From the NCBI GenBank assembly GCA_947176355.1, contig CAMWQY010000056.1, forward strand, positions 1 to 11,367: a stretch of 11,367 nucleotides of DNA. The letters run 5' to 3'. The stretch is from an uncultured Porphyromonadaceae bacterium. GTDB taxonomy: Bacteria; Bacteroidota; Bacteroidia; Bacteroidales; Muribaculaceae. Below, one piece after another: positions 1 through 6,621 of this stretch. The translations under genes and the position numbers were made by a program. Under the pieces are notes generated by a model. The model ran no database searches. It saw only the letters and a program-made list of their open reading frames with translations, and was not told the origin of the DNA. Positions within the stretch are counted from its first letter, which is position 1. Each line of letters opens with the position of its first letter.

Positions 1-1506
1 GTGGTCACTACATCCGGTCCCGGCGCAATGAACCTGCTTACCGGTTTGGCGGATGCACTCATGGACAGCACTCCGATAGTAGCCATATCAGGACAGGTAG
101 GTACAGCCATGCTTGGTAAGGATGCATTTCAGGAGAGCGATGTGATATCAAGTGTACTCCCGGTCACTAAATGGGCAATACAAGTTCGAAATCCGGAAGA
201 TATAGCCCCTGCCCTAAGTCGCGCGTTTTATATTGCAAATTCCTGACGTCCGGGCCCTGTCGTGATCGACCTTGCTCGTGATGCACAGGTAGGGACTGCG
301 GTATATGAAAAACAGACAGCGCCCTTTATACGCAGCTATGATTCTGATCCGGAGCCTGCTCAAGGAGCCATCGAAGAGGCTGCACGTCTCATCAACGAGT
401 CGGAGCGTCCATTGGTGCTTGCCGGACATGGAATAATGATATCCGGTGCTGAGAAGGCCCTTTCTGAAGTTGTGGAAAAAGGTGAATTGCCTGTAGGCAC
501 CACGATGCTTGGTCTTTCTTCCATCCCTTCGGATCATCCGCAGTATGTAGGTATGCTTGGAATGCACGGTAATCTTGGGCCGAACATCAATACGAATCGG
601 GCAGACTTGATCCTTGCGGTAGGCATGCGTTTCGACGACCGTGTGACTGGCGACATCAAGAAATATGCTCCAAACGCTAAGATAATTCATATAGATATAG
701 ATGAAAGCGAATTTGACAAGATGATCAAATGCGACCTTCATGTCCATTCCGATGCACGCAAGGCTCTTGAAGCCTTGTTGCCTCTTCTGGATCGCAAATC
801 TCGTGAAGAATGGAGAGCTTCGTTCGACCAGCATCGCAGTGTAGAGGAAGAGCGCGTCATGGCTCGTGAACTCAAATGCGCAGCTCCCGATGGGCGTATG
901 CTCATGGGTGGAGTAGTGAGGAAGGTTTGTGAAGCTTTCGGAAATGATGCAGTAATTGTGACAGATGTCGGGCAAAATCAGATGTTTGCAGTGAAGTACT
1001 CGCGTTTCAAGTCATCTCGTAGCCTTATATCTTCAGGCGGCCTTGGGACAATGGGGTTCGGACTCCCGGCAGCAATCGGAGCCAAGATTGGAGTGCCGGA
1101 TAGAAATGTAGTGCTGTTCTGTGGCGACGGCGGCCTTCAGATGACGGTAGAAGAATTTGGAATGATAATGGAATATGGTGTTGATGTCAAGATTGTGCTC
1201 CTCAACAACAACTTCCTTGGCAACGTACGTCAGTGGCAGCATCTTTTCTTCAAGAGTCGCTATAGTAGCACGCCGATGGTGAATCCCAACTTCAAGATGC
1301 TTGCCGGTGCATACGGGATAGAGGCTGAGGATGTGGCAGACGCTTCGCAACTTGATGATGCTATCAAAAAGATGGCTGACCATAATGGTGCTTATCTTCT
1401 CAATGTCAACATCGATGAGACTGATATGATTTTCCCTATGACTCCCGGTGGAAATGGAGTTGACGAGATATTGCTTAATGAATCTGAATACTATAAACCG
1501 GTCTGA
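1..1506 (+). pseudogene. ilvB: Acetolactate synthase large subunit, 5'-partial and interrupted by an in-frame TGA
   Basis: This ThDP/FAD enzyme joins two pyruvates, or pyruvate and 2-oxobutyrate, in the first common step of valine/leucine/isoleucine synthesis. The frame is already open at base 1 inside the conserved TSGPGA segment, so roughly 80 N-terminal residues, including the catalytic Glu region, lie upstream. Visible family motifs are GKDAFQESD in the pyrimidine domain, RFDDRVTG near 628-651 in the central domain, and the ThDP/Mg motif with GDGG at 1123-1134 and its Asn residues at 1204-1212, followed by FLGNVRQWQ. Reading is continuous in one frame except for TGA at 244-246; both sides align to the family without gap or frameshift. 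A GTG at 262 could restart translation but would leave out most of the pyrimidine domain. The stop at 1504-1506 is 4 nt before ilvN, which encodes its regulatory partner. Family identity is certain; whether the gene is broken in the living strain is not. Confidence 0.93.
244..246 (+). other. Premature in-frame TGA in ilvB
   Basis: The codons read Ala-Asn-Ser-TGA-Arg-Pro-Gly-Pro-Val-Val-Ile-Asp. Acetolactate synthases have Gly at the TGA position (Ser/Thr-Gly-Arg-Pro-Gly-Pro). One G-to-T change from GGA would create it. TGA also ends ilvB itself, ilvN, ilvC, uppS and the 4393 gene here, so a code with UGA as glycine is ruled out. The next base is C, and UGAC is a weak stop context in E. coli. 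Confidence 0.9.
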
Positions 1507-1510
1507 AGTT

Positions 1511-2050
1511 ATGGAAGAACAGTTGTTTACAATCGCAGTATATACCGAAAACAGAGTGACACTCCTTCATCAGATATCTATGATATTCAGCCGTCGTTGT
1601 CTCAATATCGACAGTATGACCGTGAGCGCTTGCTCGATAGAAGGGGTGCATAAATTCACTATCACATGCCGCTCTACACGCCAGATGTTGGAGCAAGTAG
1701 TAAAGCAATTGGAAAAGCGAATAGATGTCATCAAGGCTTTTTTGCTTACCGACGATGAGATACTTTTCCAGGAAGTGGCGCTTTATAAAGTTCCCACAGA
1801 AAATGTGGTCAATACAGATATTGAAGAAATTGTGCGCAAGCATGGAGCTCGTGTGCTCGAGATTCATCCTGAATATACAGTCTTTGAGAAGACAGGGCAT
1901 ACCCATGAGATTAAGGAGCTATATGATCATCTGAAGCCACTTGGCATCCGCCAATTTGTAAGATCCGGCAGAATTGCCGTCACTCGCTCTTCGCGGGAGC
2001 TGGTCGATGAATTCCTGGAGCTGCGGAGTAACCGAAAATTAGAGAAATGA
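1511..2050 (+). CDS. ilvN: Acetolactate synthase small (regulatory) subunit
   Basis: This 179-residue protein would bind IlvB, stimulate it and, as known for the family, confer feedback inhibition by valine. An N-terminal ACT domain (about residues 4-75) starts with QLFTIAVYTEN and contains the FSRR..NIDS motif (F26 to S35), the family's counterpart of FSRRGYNIESL. The C-terminal small-subunit domain (about 80-165) contains the segment VRKHGARVLEIHPEYTVFEKTG. I chose ATG 1511 because homology begins there, 4 nt after the ilvB stop; an in-frame ATG at 1448 would add 21 residues that are ilvB coding read in another frame. No clear Shine-Dalgarno sequence is present, so translation may be coupled to ilvB. 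If so, the TGA in ilvB could reduce its expression by polarity. Confidence 0.95.
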   Translation: MEEQLFTIAVYTENRVTLLHQISMIFSRRCLNIDSMTVSACSIEGVHKFTITCRSTRQMLEQVVKQLEKRIDVIKAFLLTDDEILFQEVALYKVPTENVVNTDIEEIVRKHGARVLEIHPEYTVFEKTGHTHEIKELYDHLKPLGIRQFVRSGRIAVTRSSRELVDEFLELRSNRKLEK

Positions 2051-2058
2051 GCCCCATC

Positions 2059-2130
2059 AGCCTTATTAGAATAATAAGACTAATTGGACTAATATGGCCA
2101 ATCGGACCAATAAAACCAATAATTCTAAAT
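2059..2130. repeat. Degenerate 9-bp tandem array after ilvN
   Basis: About eight 9-bp units in register, best seen as AGACTAATT, GGACTAATA, TGGCCAATC, GGACCAATA and AAACCAATA (2077-2121), with looser units on each side. It starts 8 nt after the ilvN stop and ends 25 nt before ilvC. A perfect AT-rich hairpin lies inside it (CTTATTA, loop GAA, TAATAAG; 2062-2078). I see no TAnnTTTG promoter box here, so ilvC probably shares the upstream transcript. From memory, Bacteroides genomes carry an acyl-ACP thioesterase gene at this place; none is present. Confidence 0.7.
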
Positions 2131-2155
2131 TCAAAATTCAAAATTATTATACATT

Positions 2156-3199
2156 ATGGCAAAAATGAAATTCGGCTCAGTTGAGGAGACTGTAGTCACA
2201 AGAGAGGAATTCCCTCTTGAGAAAGCACGTGAGATACTTAAAGATGAGACAATCGCTGTCATTGGATATGGAGTGCAGGGTCCGGGCCAGAGCCTCAACC
2301 TTCGTGACAATGGTTTCAATGTGATTGTCGGCCAGCGTGCAGGCAAGACCTACGACAAAGCTGTAGCCGACGGTTGGGTGCCGGGTGAGACACTCTTCTC
2401 TATTGAAGAAGCTTGCAAGAAAGGCACAATCATCATGTGTCTGCTTTCTGATGCTGCTGTGCTTTCAGTATGGCCTACTATTAAAGAAAACCTTACTCCG
2501 GGCAAAGCACTTTATTTCTCTCACGGCTTTGCTATCGCATGGCCTGAGCGTACAGGTGTAGTCCCACCTGCAGACGTTGACGTAATTCTTGTGGCTCCTA
2601 AAGGAAGCGGCACATCACTCCGCACTATGTTCCTCGAAGGGCGTGGCTTGAACTCAAGTTATGCTATAGAGCAGGATTATACCGGCAAAGCTCTCGAACG
2701 CACACTTGCACTGGCAATCGGTATCGGCTCCGGCTATATCTTCGAGACAACTTTCAAACGCGAGGCTTACAGTGACCTTACAGGCGAGCGTGGTAGCCTT
2801 ATGGGTGCTATTCAGGGTCTTTTCCTTGCGCAGTATGAAGTGCTCCGTGAGAATGGTCACACTCCATCTGAGGCATTCAATGAGACAGTGGAGGAGCTCA
2901 CTCAGTCGCTTATGCCGCTTGTAGCAAAGAAAGGTATGGACTGGATGTATGCCAACTGCTCAACTACTGCACAACGCGGTGCACTTGACTGGATGACTCC
3001 ATTCCATGATGCAATCAAACCTGTCATGCAGCAACTTTACAAGAGTGTGGCTGATGGCATAGAGGCTCAGAACTCAATCGACTCTAACTCCAAACCCGAC
3101 TATCGCGAGGGTCTCGAGAAAGAACTCAAGGATCTCCGCGAGAGCGAGATGTGGCAGGCTGGAGCGGTAGTTCGTGGTCTGCGTCCTGAAGGAAACTGA
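2156..3199 (+). CDS. ilvC: Ketol-acid reductoisomerase
   Basis: IlvC isomerises and reduces acetolactate or acetohydroxybutyrate to the dihydroxy acid with NAD(P)H and Mg2+, the second common step of branched-chain amino acid synthesis. The 347-residue length fits the Bacteroidetes form. The N-terminal Rossmann domain has the glycine-rich GYGVQGPGQ (residues 37-45), the cofactor-loop segment VGQRAGKTYDKA and catalytic His123 in SHGFA. The all-helical domain has the metal ligands Asp207 and Glu211 (DLTGE), Glu243 and Glu247 (NETVEELTQ), then NCSTTAQRGALDW. All key residues are present, and the reading frame is uninterrupted. The start ATG 2156 opens MAKMKFG, as expected, after an AT-rich leader with no Shine-Dalgarno sequence. 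The stop is followed by an AT-rich array and two candidate terminators. The PGQ in the glycine-rich loop differs from the HAH/HAQ of common class I enzymes but fits my memory of Bacteroidetes sequences. Confidence 0.98.
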   Translation: MAKMKFGSVEETVVTREEFPLEKAREILKDETIAVIGYGVQGPGQSLNLRDNGFNVIVGQRAGKTYDKAVADGWVPGETLFSIEEACKKGTIIMCLLSDAAVLSVWPTIKENLTPGKALYFSHGFAIAWPERTGVVPPADVDVILVAPKGSGTSLRTMFLEGRGLNSSYAIEQDYTGKALERTLALAIGIGSGYIFETTFKREAYSDLTGERGSLMGAIQGLFLAQYEVLRENGHTPSEAFNETVEELTQSLMPLVAKKGMDWMYANCSTTAQRGALDWMTPFHDAIKPVMQQLYKSVADGIEAQNSIDSNSKPDYREGLEKELKDLRESEMWQAGAVVRGLRPEGN

Positions 3200-3209
3200 T
3201 CTTTTAAAG

Positions 3210-3251
3210 ATTAAATATTAAATAATAAATATTTAGGATTAAATATGAAAT
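3210..3251. repeat. Degenerate 7-bp tandem array after ilvC
   Basis: Six 7-bp units in register with consensus ATTAAAT: ATTAAAT, ATTAAAT, AATAAAT, ATTTAGG, ATTAAAT, ATGAAAT. The array begins 10 nt after the ilvC stop and runs into the 5' arm of the hairpin at 3248-3281. Its low complexity makes chance periodicity more plausible here than for the other arrays. Confidence 0.55.
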
Positions 3252-3281
3252 GAAAGCGTCTGATTACAGGCGCTTTCATTT
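3248..3281. terminator. Hairpin terminator between convergent ilvC and ribD
   Basis: A 13-bp stem is formed by AAATGAAAGCGTC (3248-3260) and GGCGCTTTCATTT (3269-3281), with one T.G wobble on this strand and an 8-nt loop TGATTACA. It lies 48 nt after the ilvC stop and 50 nt beyond the ribD stop, so it could serve both convergent genes. There is no long T tract after either arm. It could end transcription or protect RNA 3' ends. Confidence 0.75.
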
Positions 3282-3310
3282 GTGCATACGATTCAATATC
3301 TTTAAAATCG

Positions 3311-3345
3311 TTGATAGTTGATAGTTGATAGTTAATCGTTGATAG
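3311..3345. repeat. 7-bp tandem array overlapping the ribD 3' end
   Basis: Five exact-register 7-bp units: TTGATAG three times (3311-3331), TTAATCG (3332-3338), then TTGATAG (3339-3345), trailing into TTGG. Read on the minus strand, the last two units encode the final residues of RibD, and the variant unit supplies the TAA stop (3334-3332). It is the cleanest array in the window. Confidence 0.85.
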
Positions 3346-4201
3346 TTGGAGACCGGAGGCCGTCTCCCAATTTTTTTTCGGATATCTCTATCTTAAGGTC
3401 GTCATACAGACCGAGGTCGATGAAGCTTTGTAGTAGAGTAGGTCCCCCTTCTACCATTATGGAAGTGACTCCTTCGTCGTAAAGTTCGCGCATCTGCTCT
3501 TCCAGATCGTGGCGAGGCACAACGCGACGAGGGGCACGCCCGGGCCAATATCGGCAGTCAAGGCGTGGATGGTCGATCTCAAGAGTATTTTTCCCTACCA
3601 TAATCGCATCTACCATTGAGCGTCGGCGATGCATCCAAACGGAAGAAACAGGAGTAGAGAATTTGACAGGATATGGCTTTCCATCTTTATCTATTCCAGC
3701 CATAAAGCCGTCGGCACTCTGAGCCCATTTTAGCTGAATCCATGGTCGCCTGAGCCGATGGGCTGTCAAGAATCTGACATTCAGGGCATCACACTCATCC
3801 CTGAGCACATCTTCGGCTACTTCCACGCCCGCTTCCCGCAGCATGCGTATACCTCTTCCACTTACCTCTTTAAATGGGTCGGCACTTCCTACCACGACGC
3901 GGGGAATACCGGTGTCAATGATAAGTTTAGCGCAGGGTGGAGTCTTGCCATAGTGGGAGCATGGCTCGAGAGTCACATAGATTGTGGAGTCTGAGAGGAG
4001 ATCCCGGTCGGATTCTTTTACAGAATTGATGGCACACACTTCTGCGTGTGGTCCACCGAAACGATGATGGTATCCTTCTCCTATGATCTTGCCATCGGCT
4101 GCTACAATCACAGCCCCGACCATCGGATTTGGAGACACCAGACCTTCTCCGAGGCGTGCGAGCTGAAGGGCTCGCTTCATATATTTAGTGTCGATTTGCA
4201 T
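3332..4201 (-). CDS. ribD: Riboflavin biosynthesis deaminase/reductase RibD with a shortened reductase domain
   Basis: RibD deaminates the GTP-derived pyrimidine and then reduces its ribosyl side chain in riboflavin synthesis. The protein has 289 residues, against 367 for E. coli RibD. The deaminase domain (about 1-145) is complete: zinc ligands His52, Cys81 and Cys90 and catalytic Glu54 in HAE and PCSHYGKTPPC. The reductase domain keeps KWAQSADG (158-165), GKNTLEIDHPRL and VEGGPTL (from 250), but around Val228-Pro229 it passes straight from GRAPRRVV to a helix normally some 40-50 residues later. It also ends at LGDGLRSPTIND, without the usual final strands. Both losses are judged from memory of the family. 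I prefer ATG 4201 because homology starts there (MQIDTKYMKRAL) and the promoter at 4222-4253 would start RNA near 4215; the longer start at 4234 lies upstream of that. Deaminase identity is sure; reductase activity is uncertain. Confidence 0.93.
   Translation of the reverse strand: MQIDTKYMKRALQLARLGEGLVSPNPMVGAVIVAADGKIIGEGYHHRFGGPHAEVCAINSVKESDRDLLSDSTIYVTLEPCSHYGKTPPCAKLIIDTGIPRVVVGSADPFKEVSGRGIRMLREAGVEVAEDVLRDECDALNVRFLTAHRLRRPWIQLKWAQSADGFMAGIDKDGKPYPVKFSTPVSSVWMHRRRSMVDAIMVGKNTLEIDHPRLDCRYWPGRAPRRVVPRHDLEEQMRELYDEGVTSIMVEGGPTLLQSFIDLGLYDDLKIEISEKKLGDGLRSPTIND
3346..3378 (+). terminator. Intrinsic terminator candidate with T8 tail, inside the ribD coding end
   Basis: On the plus strand TTGGAGAC (3346-3353) pairs with GTCTCCCAA (3362-3370), giving 8 bp with one bulged C and an 8-nt loop, followed directly by eight T (3371-3378). 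This is the classic intrinsic terminator shape and would stop transcripts that read past the first hairpin from ilvC. On the other strand the same bases are RibD codons; the T8 is part of Glu-Lys-Lys. The hairpin may therefore be fortuitous. Confidence 0.55.
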
Positions 4202-4206
4202 TGTCG

Positions 4207-4222
4207 GTAGTATTTTCACTAC
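4207..4222. promoter_or_regulatory. Inverted repeat at the predicted ribD transcription start
   Basis: GTAGT (4207-4211) and ACTAC (4218-4222) form a perfect 5-bp inverted repeat with a 6-nt spacer. The predicted ribD RNA start (about 4215) is near its centre. It could be a repressor site or a small 5' hairpin, or it may be chance at this length. The leader is too short to hold an FMN riboswitch. Confidence 0.3.
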
Positions 4223-4253
4223 AAAAATACACATAATTTATGAAATCTGCAAA
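4222..4253 (-). promoter_or_regulatory. Bacteroidetes-type promoter for ribD
   Basis: On the minus strand a TTTG box (4253-4250) is followed by exactly 20 nt and then TATTTTTG (4229-4222). This matches the Bacteroidetes housekeeping consensus of -33 TTTG and -7 TAnnTTTG with a 19-21 nt spacer. The predicted start, about 7 nt further, leaves a leader of about 13 nt before ATG 4201. Confidence 0.72.
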
Positions 4254-4343
4254 TCCACCTTAAAAGTTGTTAAAAATGGAAGAAATAGGGGGTTGAAGCA
4301 AAAAAAGTTGCCCTATAATGTCGCTTTATTTGGCAAATAATGT

Positions 4344-4351
4344 TAATTTTG
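4344..4351 (+). promoter_or_regulatory. Candidate -7 box for the envelope gene cluster
   Basis: TAATTTTG matches TAnnTTTG and lies 41 nt before the GTG start at 4393. No TTTG lies 19-21 nt upstream; the nearest (4329-4332) is only 11 nt away, so the promoter is incomplete by consensus. The 191-nt divergent region 4202-4392 otherwise holds the ribD promoter and AT-rich DNA with no reading frame or array I can support. Confidence 0.45.
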
Positions 4352-4392
4352 CAAGTTGAAACTACACGCGTTTGCGTTAAAATTATACGCTT

Positions 4393-5916
4393 GTGAATTT
4401 AAAGAACTCATTATTAAGAAGTTTGATGCTGTCGGCATGCCTTGCGGTGCTGATAGGCTCACTGTCATCGTGCAATAAAAAGACGGAAACAGAAGAAGAA
4501 ATATATATGCCTGCATCTTCAGTGGCAGTATCCGGTTTCAGTCTCAAATCGAAGAATGGCTCTAAGGTTAAGGTAGACTCAGTGTTTTTCTCTATCGATC
4601 TTAACAAGGGGGTGATCTTTAATGCTGACTCGCTTCCCGTAGGGACGGATATCACGAGATTGGCTGCCAATATTTCGTATGCTTCATCGGCATCTGCAGT
4701 GACTATTACACAGACCGGAGGCAAACATACCGGTGTGATTGACTATAAGGCAAATCCCTCAGATTCAATCGACTTTTCAGGCAAGGTGGTCTTGAAGATT
4801 ACTGCTGAAGATAAGACTACAAGCCGGGAATACAATATAAAGGTCAATGTGCATAAAGTAGAACCGGATTCTCTTGTTTGGGATGAGCTTGCAGTGACCC
4901 AGATGCCATCGCGAATGGAAAATCCGAAGGATCAGAAGACCGTCAAATATAAGGGTACAACATATTCCTTAATCCAAGAAGCTGATAATAGTTATACGAT
5001 GTCTGTGGCCACCGATATTCTTGAAGGTGTTTGGGACAAACGTGAGATTTCGTTGGGTTTTCAGCCGGATGTAAGGACTCTTAATTCTACTTCTGAAAAA
5101 TTATATCTGCTCGATGCTGCGGGAGTACTTTATACTTCAGCCGACGGACTCACTTGGAATAATGAGGGAGTGGTCTGGGCAAATATCATTGGGGCATACG
5201 ATGATGTGATGCTTGGACTTCGCTACGATAACGGAAAGCTCCTTCATACCTTCTGGCCTTCTGATGCTGGATATTCAGAATCTGAAGTTAGCGATGATTT
5301 CCCGGTGAATGAGTACACTGACTTTGTGCAATTCAGCAATCGCTGGACTACATTGCCTATAGGATTTATGGTAGGTGGTCGTCTACGTAATGGAAATTAT
5401 ACGGATAAGACTTGGGGATTTGACGGCGATCATTGGGTGGTGCTTTCTGAAGGAATGACTCCGAAAGTGGCAGGCGCTACATTGGTGCCATATTTCGTAT
5501 ACCGAAAGACATCGTCGTCGCTTGTGCAGAAAGAATTTTCTGTATGGTTGCTTATCGGAGGTGCGCGTGGCGTTGGAATGTATAACCGGACTGTCTATGC
5601 CTCATACGACAACGGAGTCAATTGGTATGCAACTGACTCTCAGATGCAACTTCCGGATGATTTCCCGGGTCTCCGCAATCATGACGGCATAATGATGGAA
5701 TGGCCTAAGCAGGCATCGCTTAAGGATAATTGGGAAAGCCGTGCCGGATTTCAGAAGCCTGGAATGGCGCGTGTGAATTATAAAGTTGAAGACTATGAGG
5801 TGTATTGGGATTGTCCATACATCTACATTTTCGGTGGCATAGAAAGCAATGGCAGCCTGAATGATAAGGTATGGCGTGGAGTCCTTAATAGACTGACGTT
5901 TGTGCCTCAGTTCTGA
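4393..5916 (+). CDS. DUF6242-like lipoprotein of unknown function
   Basis: This 507-residue protein begins with a lipoprotein signal: Lys4 and Arg9, a hydrophobic core, and lipobox LSSC with Cys27. The residues after Cys27 are Lys-rich then Glu-rich (KKTETEEE), an acidic stretch that resembles the export signal of surface lipoproteins in Bacteroidetes, so it may face outward. About residues 42-155 look like one or two immunoglobulin-like beta domains (SSVAVSGFSLKSK to SREYNIKVNVHKV). The rest (about 160-507) is rich in W, G and D with repeated strand patterns ending in IFGGIESNGSLNDKVWRG, like a Kelch-type beta-propeller. I recognise the layout as DUF6242 from memory only. GTG 4393 is the only usable start: an in-frame stop lies at 4378-4380, and the next Met (residue 12) would lose the positive charges. 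The stop is 6 nt before the next gene, so it shares the envelope transcript. No catalytic motif is visible. Confidence 0.82.
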   Translation: MNLKNSLLRSLMLSACLAVLIGSLSSCNKKTETEEEIYMPASSVAVSGFSLKSKNGSKVKVDSVFFSIDLNKGVIFNADSLPVGTDITRLAANISYASSASAVTITQTGGKHTGVIDYKANPSDSIDFSGKVVLKITAEDKTTSREYNIKVNVHKVEPDSLVWDELAVTQMPSRMENPKDQKTVKYKGTTYSLIQEADNSYTMSVATDILEGVWDKREISLGFQPDVRTLNSTSEKLYLLDAAGVLYTSADGLTWNNEGVVWANIIGAYDDVMLGLRYDNGKLLHTFWPSDAGYSESEVSDDFPVNEYTDFVQFSNRWTTLPIGFMVGGRLRNGNYTDKTWGFDGDHWVVLSEGMTPKVAGATLVPYFVYRKTSSSLVQKEFSVWLLIGGARGVGMYNRTVYASYDNGVNWYATDSQMQLPDDFPGLRNHDGIMMEWPKQASLKDNWESRAGFQKPGMARVNYKVEDYEVYWDCPYIYIFGGIESNGSLNDKVWRGVLNRLTFVPQF

Positions 5917-5922
5917 CGACAG

Positions 5923-6609
5923 ATGAAAAAGCTCTTCTCTGTCATATTGCTTGCCGCTTTCTGGATCGGGGCTGCTCAGTCAGCTTCAGCTCAGGAAGAC
6001 TATCGGTTTGATGCCGGTGGTGGAATTGGTATGACCGGGTATCTTGGAGATGCCAACACGTCGAATCTATGGAGCCATCCCGGATTTGACGGAATGCTTC
6101 TCTTCCGTTATATTAAGAGTCCACGTATTGCTTTCAAGACCGGACTCTATGTGGGGACCCTTTCCGGCGATACGTCAGATATGACGGATGTCTTGCCGGA
6201 TGCCGCCCGGTTTAAGTTCTCCACCACCTTTTTTGAACTCAGTGAGATGTTTGAGTTCAATTTCTTCAACTATGGGATAGGGGAGAAGTATAGAAAACTA
6301 AAGCGCTGGAGCCCGTATATTACAGGGGGGCTTGGCGCCACAGTATGGACTACGGATGGCTACACCGGAGTGGCGCTTACGCTACCTTTCGGCATAGGAG
6401 CCAAATATAAGATCAACGAGAGGCTAAACCTCGGAATGGAGTTTCTAATGAAGAAAACTTTTTCTGATAAACTCGATGGCGAGGCTCTCTCCGATCCACA
6501 TGACATAAAGTCGAGTTTTGCAAAAAACACCGACTGGTATTCAACACTGACAGTGACGTTGAGTTACGAATTTTCGAAGCGATGCGCCACTTGCAATTAT
6601 AAAGATTAA
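5923..6609 (+). CDS. DUF6089-like outer-membrane beta-barrel protein
   Basis: The protein has 228 residues with a Sec signal peptide (MKKLFSVILLAAFWIGAA, likely cleaved after SASA near residue 23). The mature part alternates hydrophobic and polar residues like membrane strands: YRFDAGGGIGMTGYLGD, FDGMLLFRYIKS, AFKTGLYVGTL, YITGGLGATVW, LPFGIGAKYKINERLNLGMEF and YSTLTVTLSYEF. This is an 8-strand-type small barrel. The YLGD motif near the start and the place just before uppS and bamA fit what I know as the DUF6089 family of Bacteroidetes; the assignment is from memory. It starts 6 nt after the lipoprotein gene and ends 12 nt before uppS, so the three are almost certainly co-transcribed. A Cys-x-x-Cys (CATC) near the C-terminus follows the last strand and is an oddity without known meaning. 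Function is unknown; a structural or assembly role in the outer membrane is a guess from context. Confidence 0.85.
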   Translation: MKKLFSVILLAAFWIGAAQSASAQEDYRFDAGGGIGMTGYLGDANTSNLWSHPGFDGMLLFRYIKSPRIAFKTGLYVGTLSGDTSDMTDVLPDAARFKFSTTFFELSEMFEFNFFNYGIGEKYRKLKRWSPYITGGLGATVWTTDGYTGVALTLPFGIGAKYKINERLNLGMEFLMKKTFSDKLDGEALSDPHDIKSSFAKNTDWYSTLTVTLSYEFSKRCATCNYKD

Positions 6610-6621
6610 AACACTCCAATA

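Noticed and set aside
244..246. UGA recoded as glycine (code 25) or selenocysteine
   Set aside because: UGA ends ilvB, ilvN, ilvC, uppS and the 4393 gene at expected lengths, the genes are Bacteroidales-like, and acetolactate synthase has no selenocysteine at this site.
214..975. A 253-codon open frame on the minus strand opposite ilvB
   Set aside because: It lies wholly opposite clear ilvB coding, has no recognisable domain or signal and no promoter box I could see; it is a by-product of codon usage.
3311..3345. Possible CRISPR array
   Set aside because: Units are 7 bp and contiguous, with no unique spacers and no cas genes nearby; the same applies to the other arrays.
4202..4234. Longer RibD start giving 11 extra residues
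   Set aside because: The extra residues are not family-like, and the start lies upstream of the predicted RNA start set by the promoter at 4222-4253.
4293..4319. E. coli-type promoter TTGAAG and TATAAT before the lipoprotein gene
   Set aside because: The spacing is 15 nt rather than 17, and the Bacteroidetes housekeeping sigma factor uses TTTG / TAnnTTTG; the box at 4344-4351 fits better.
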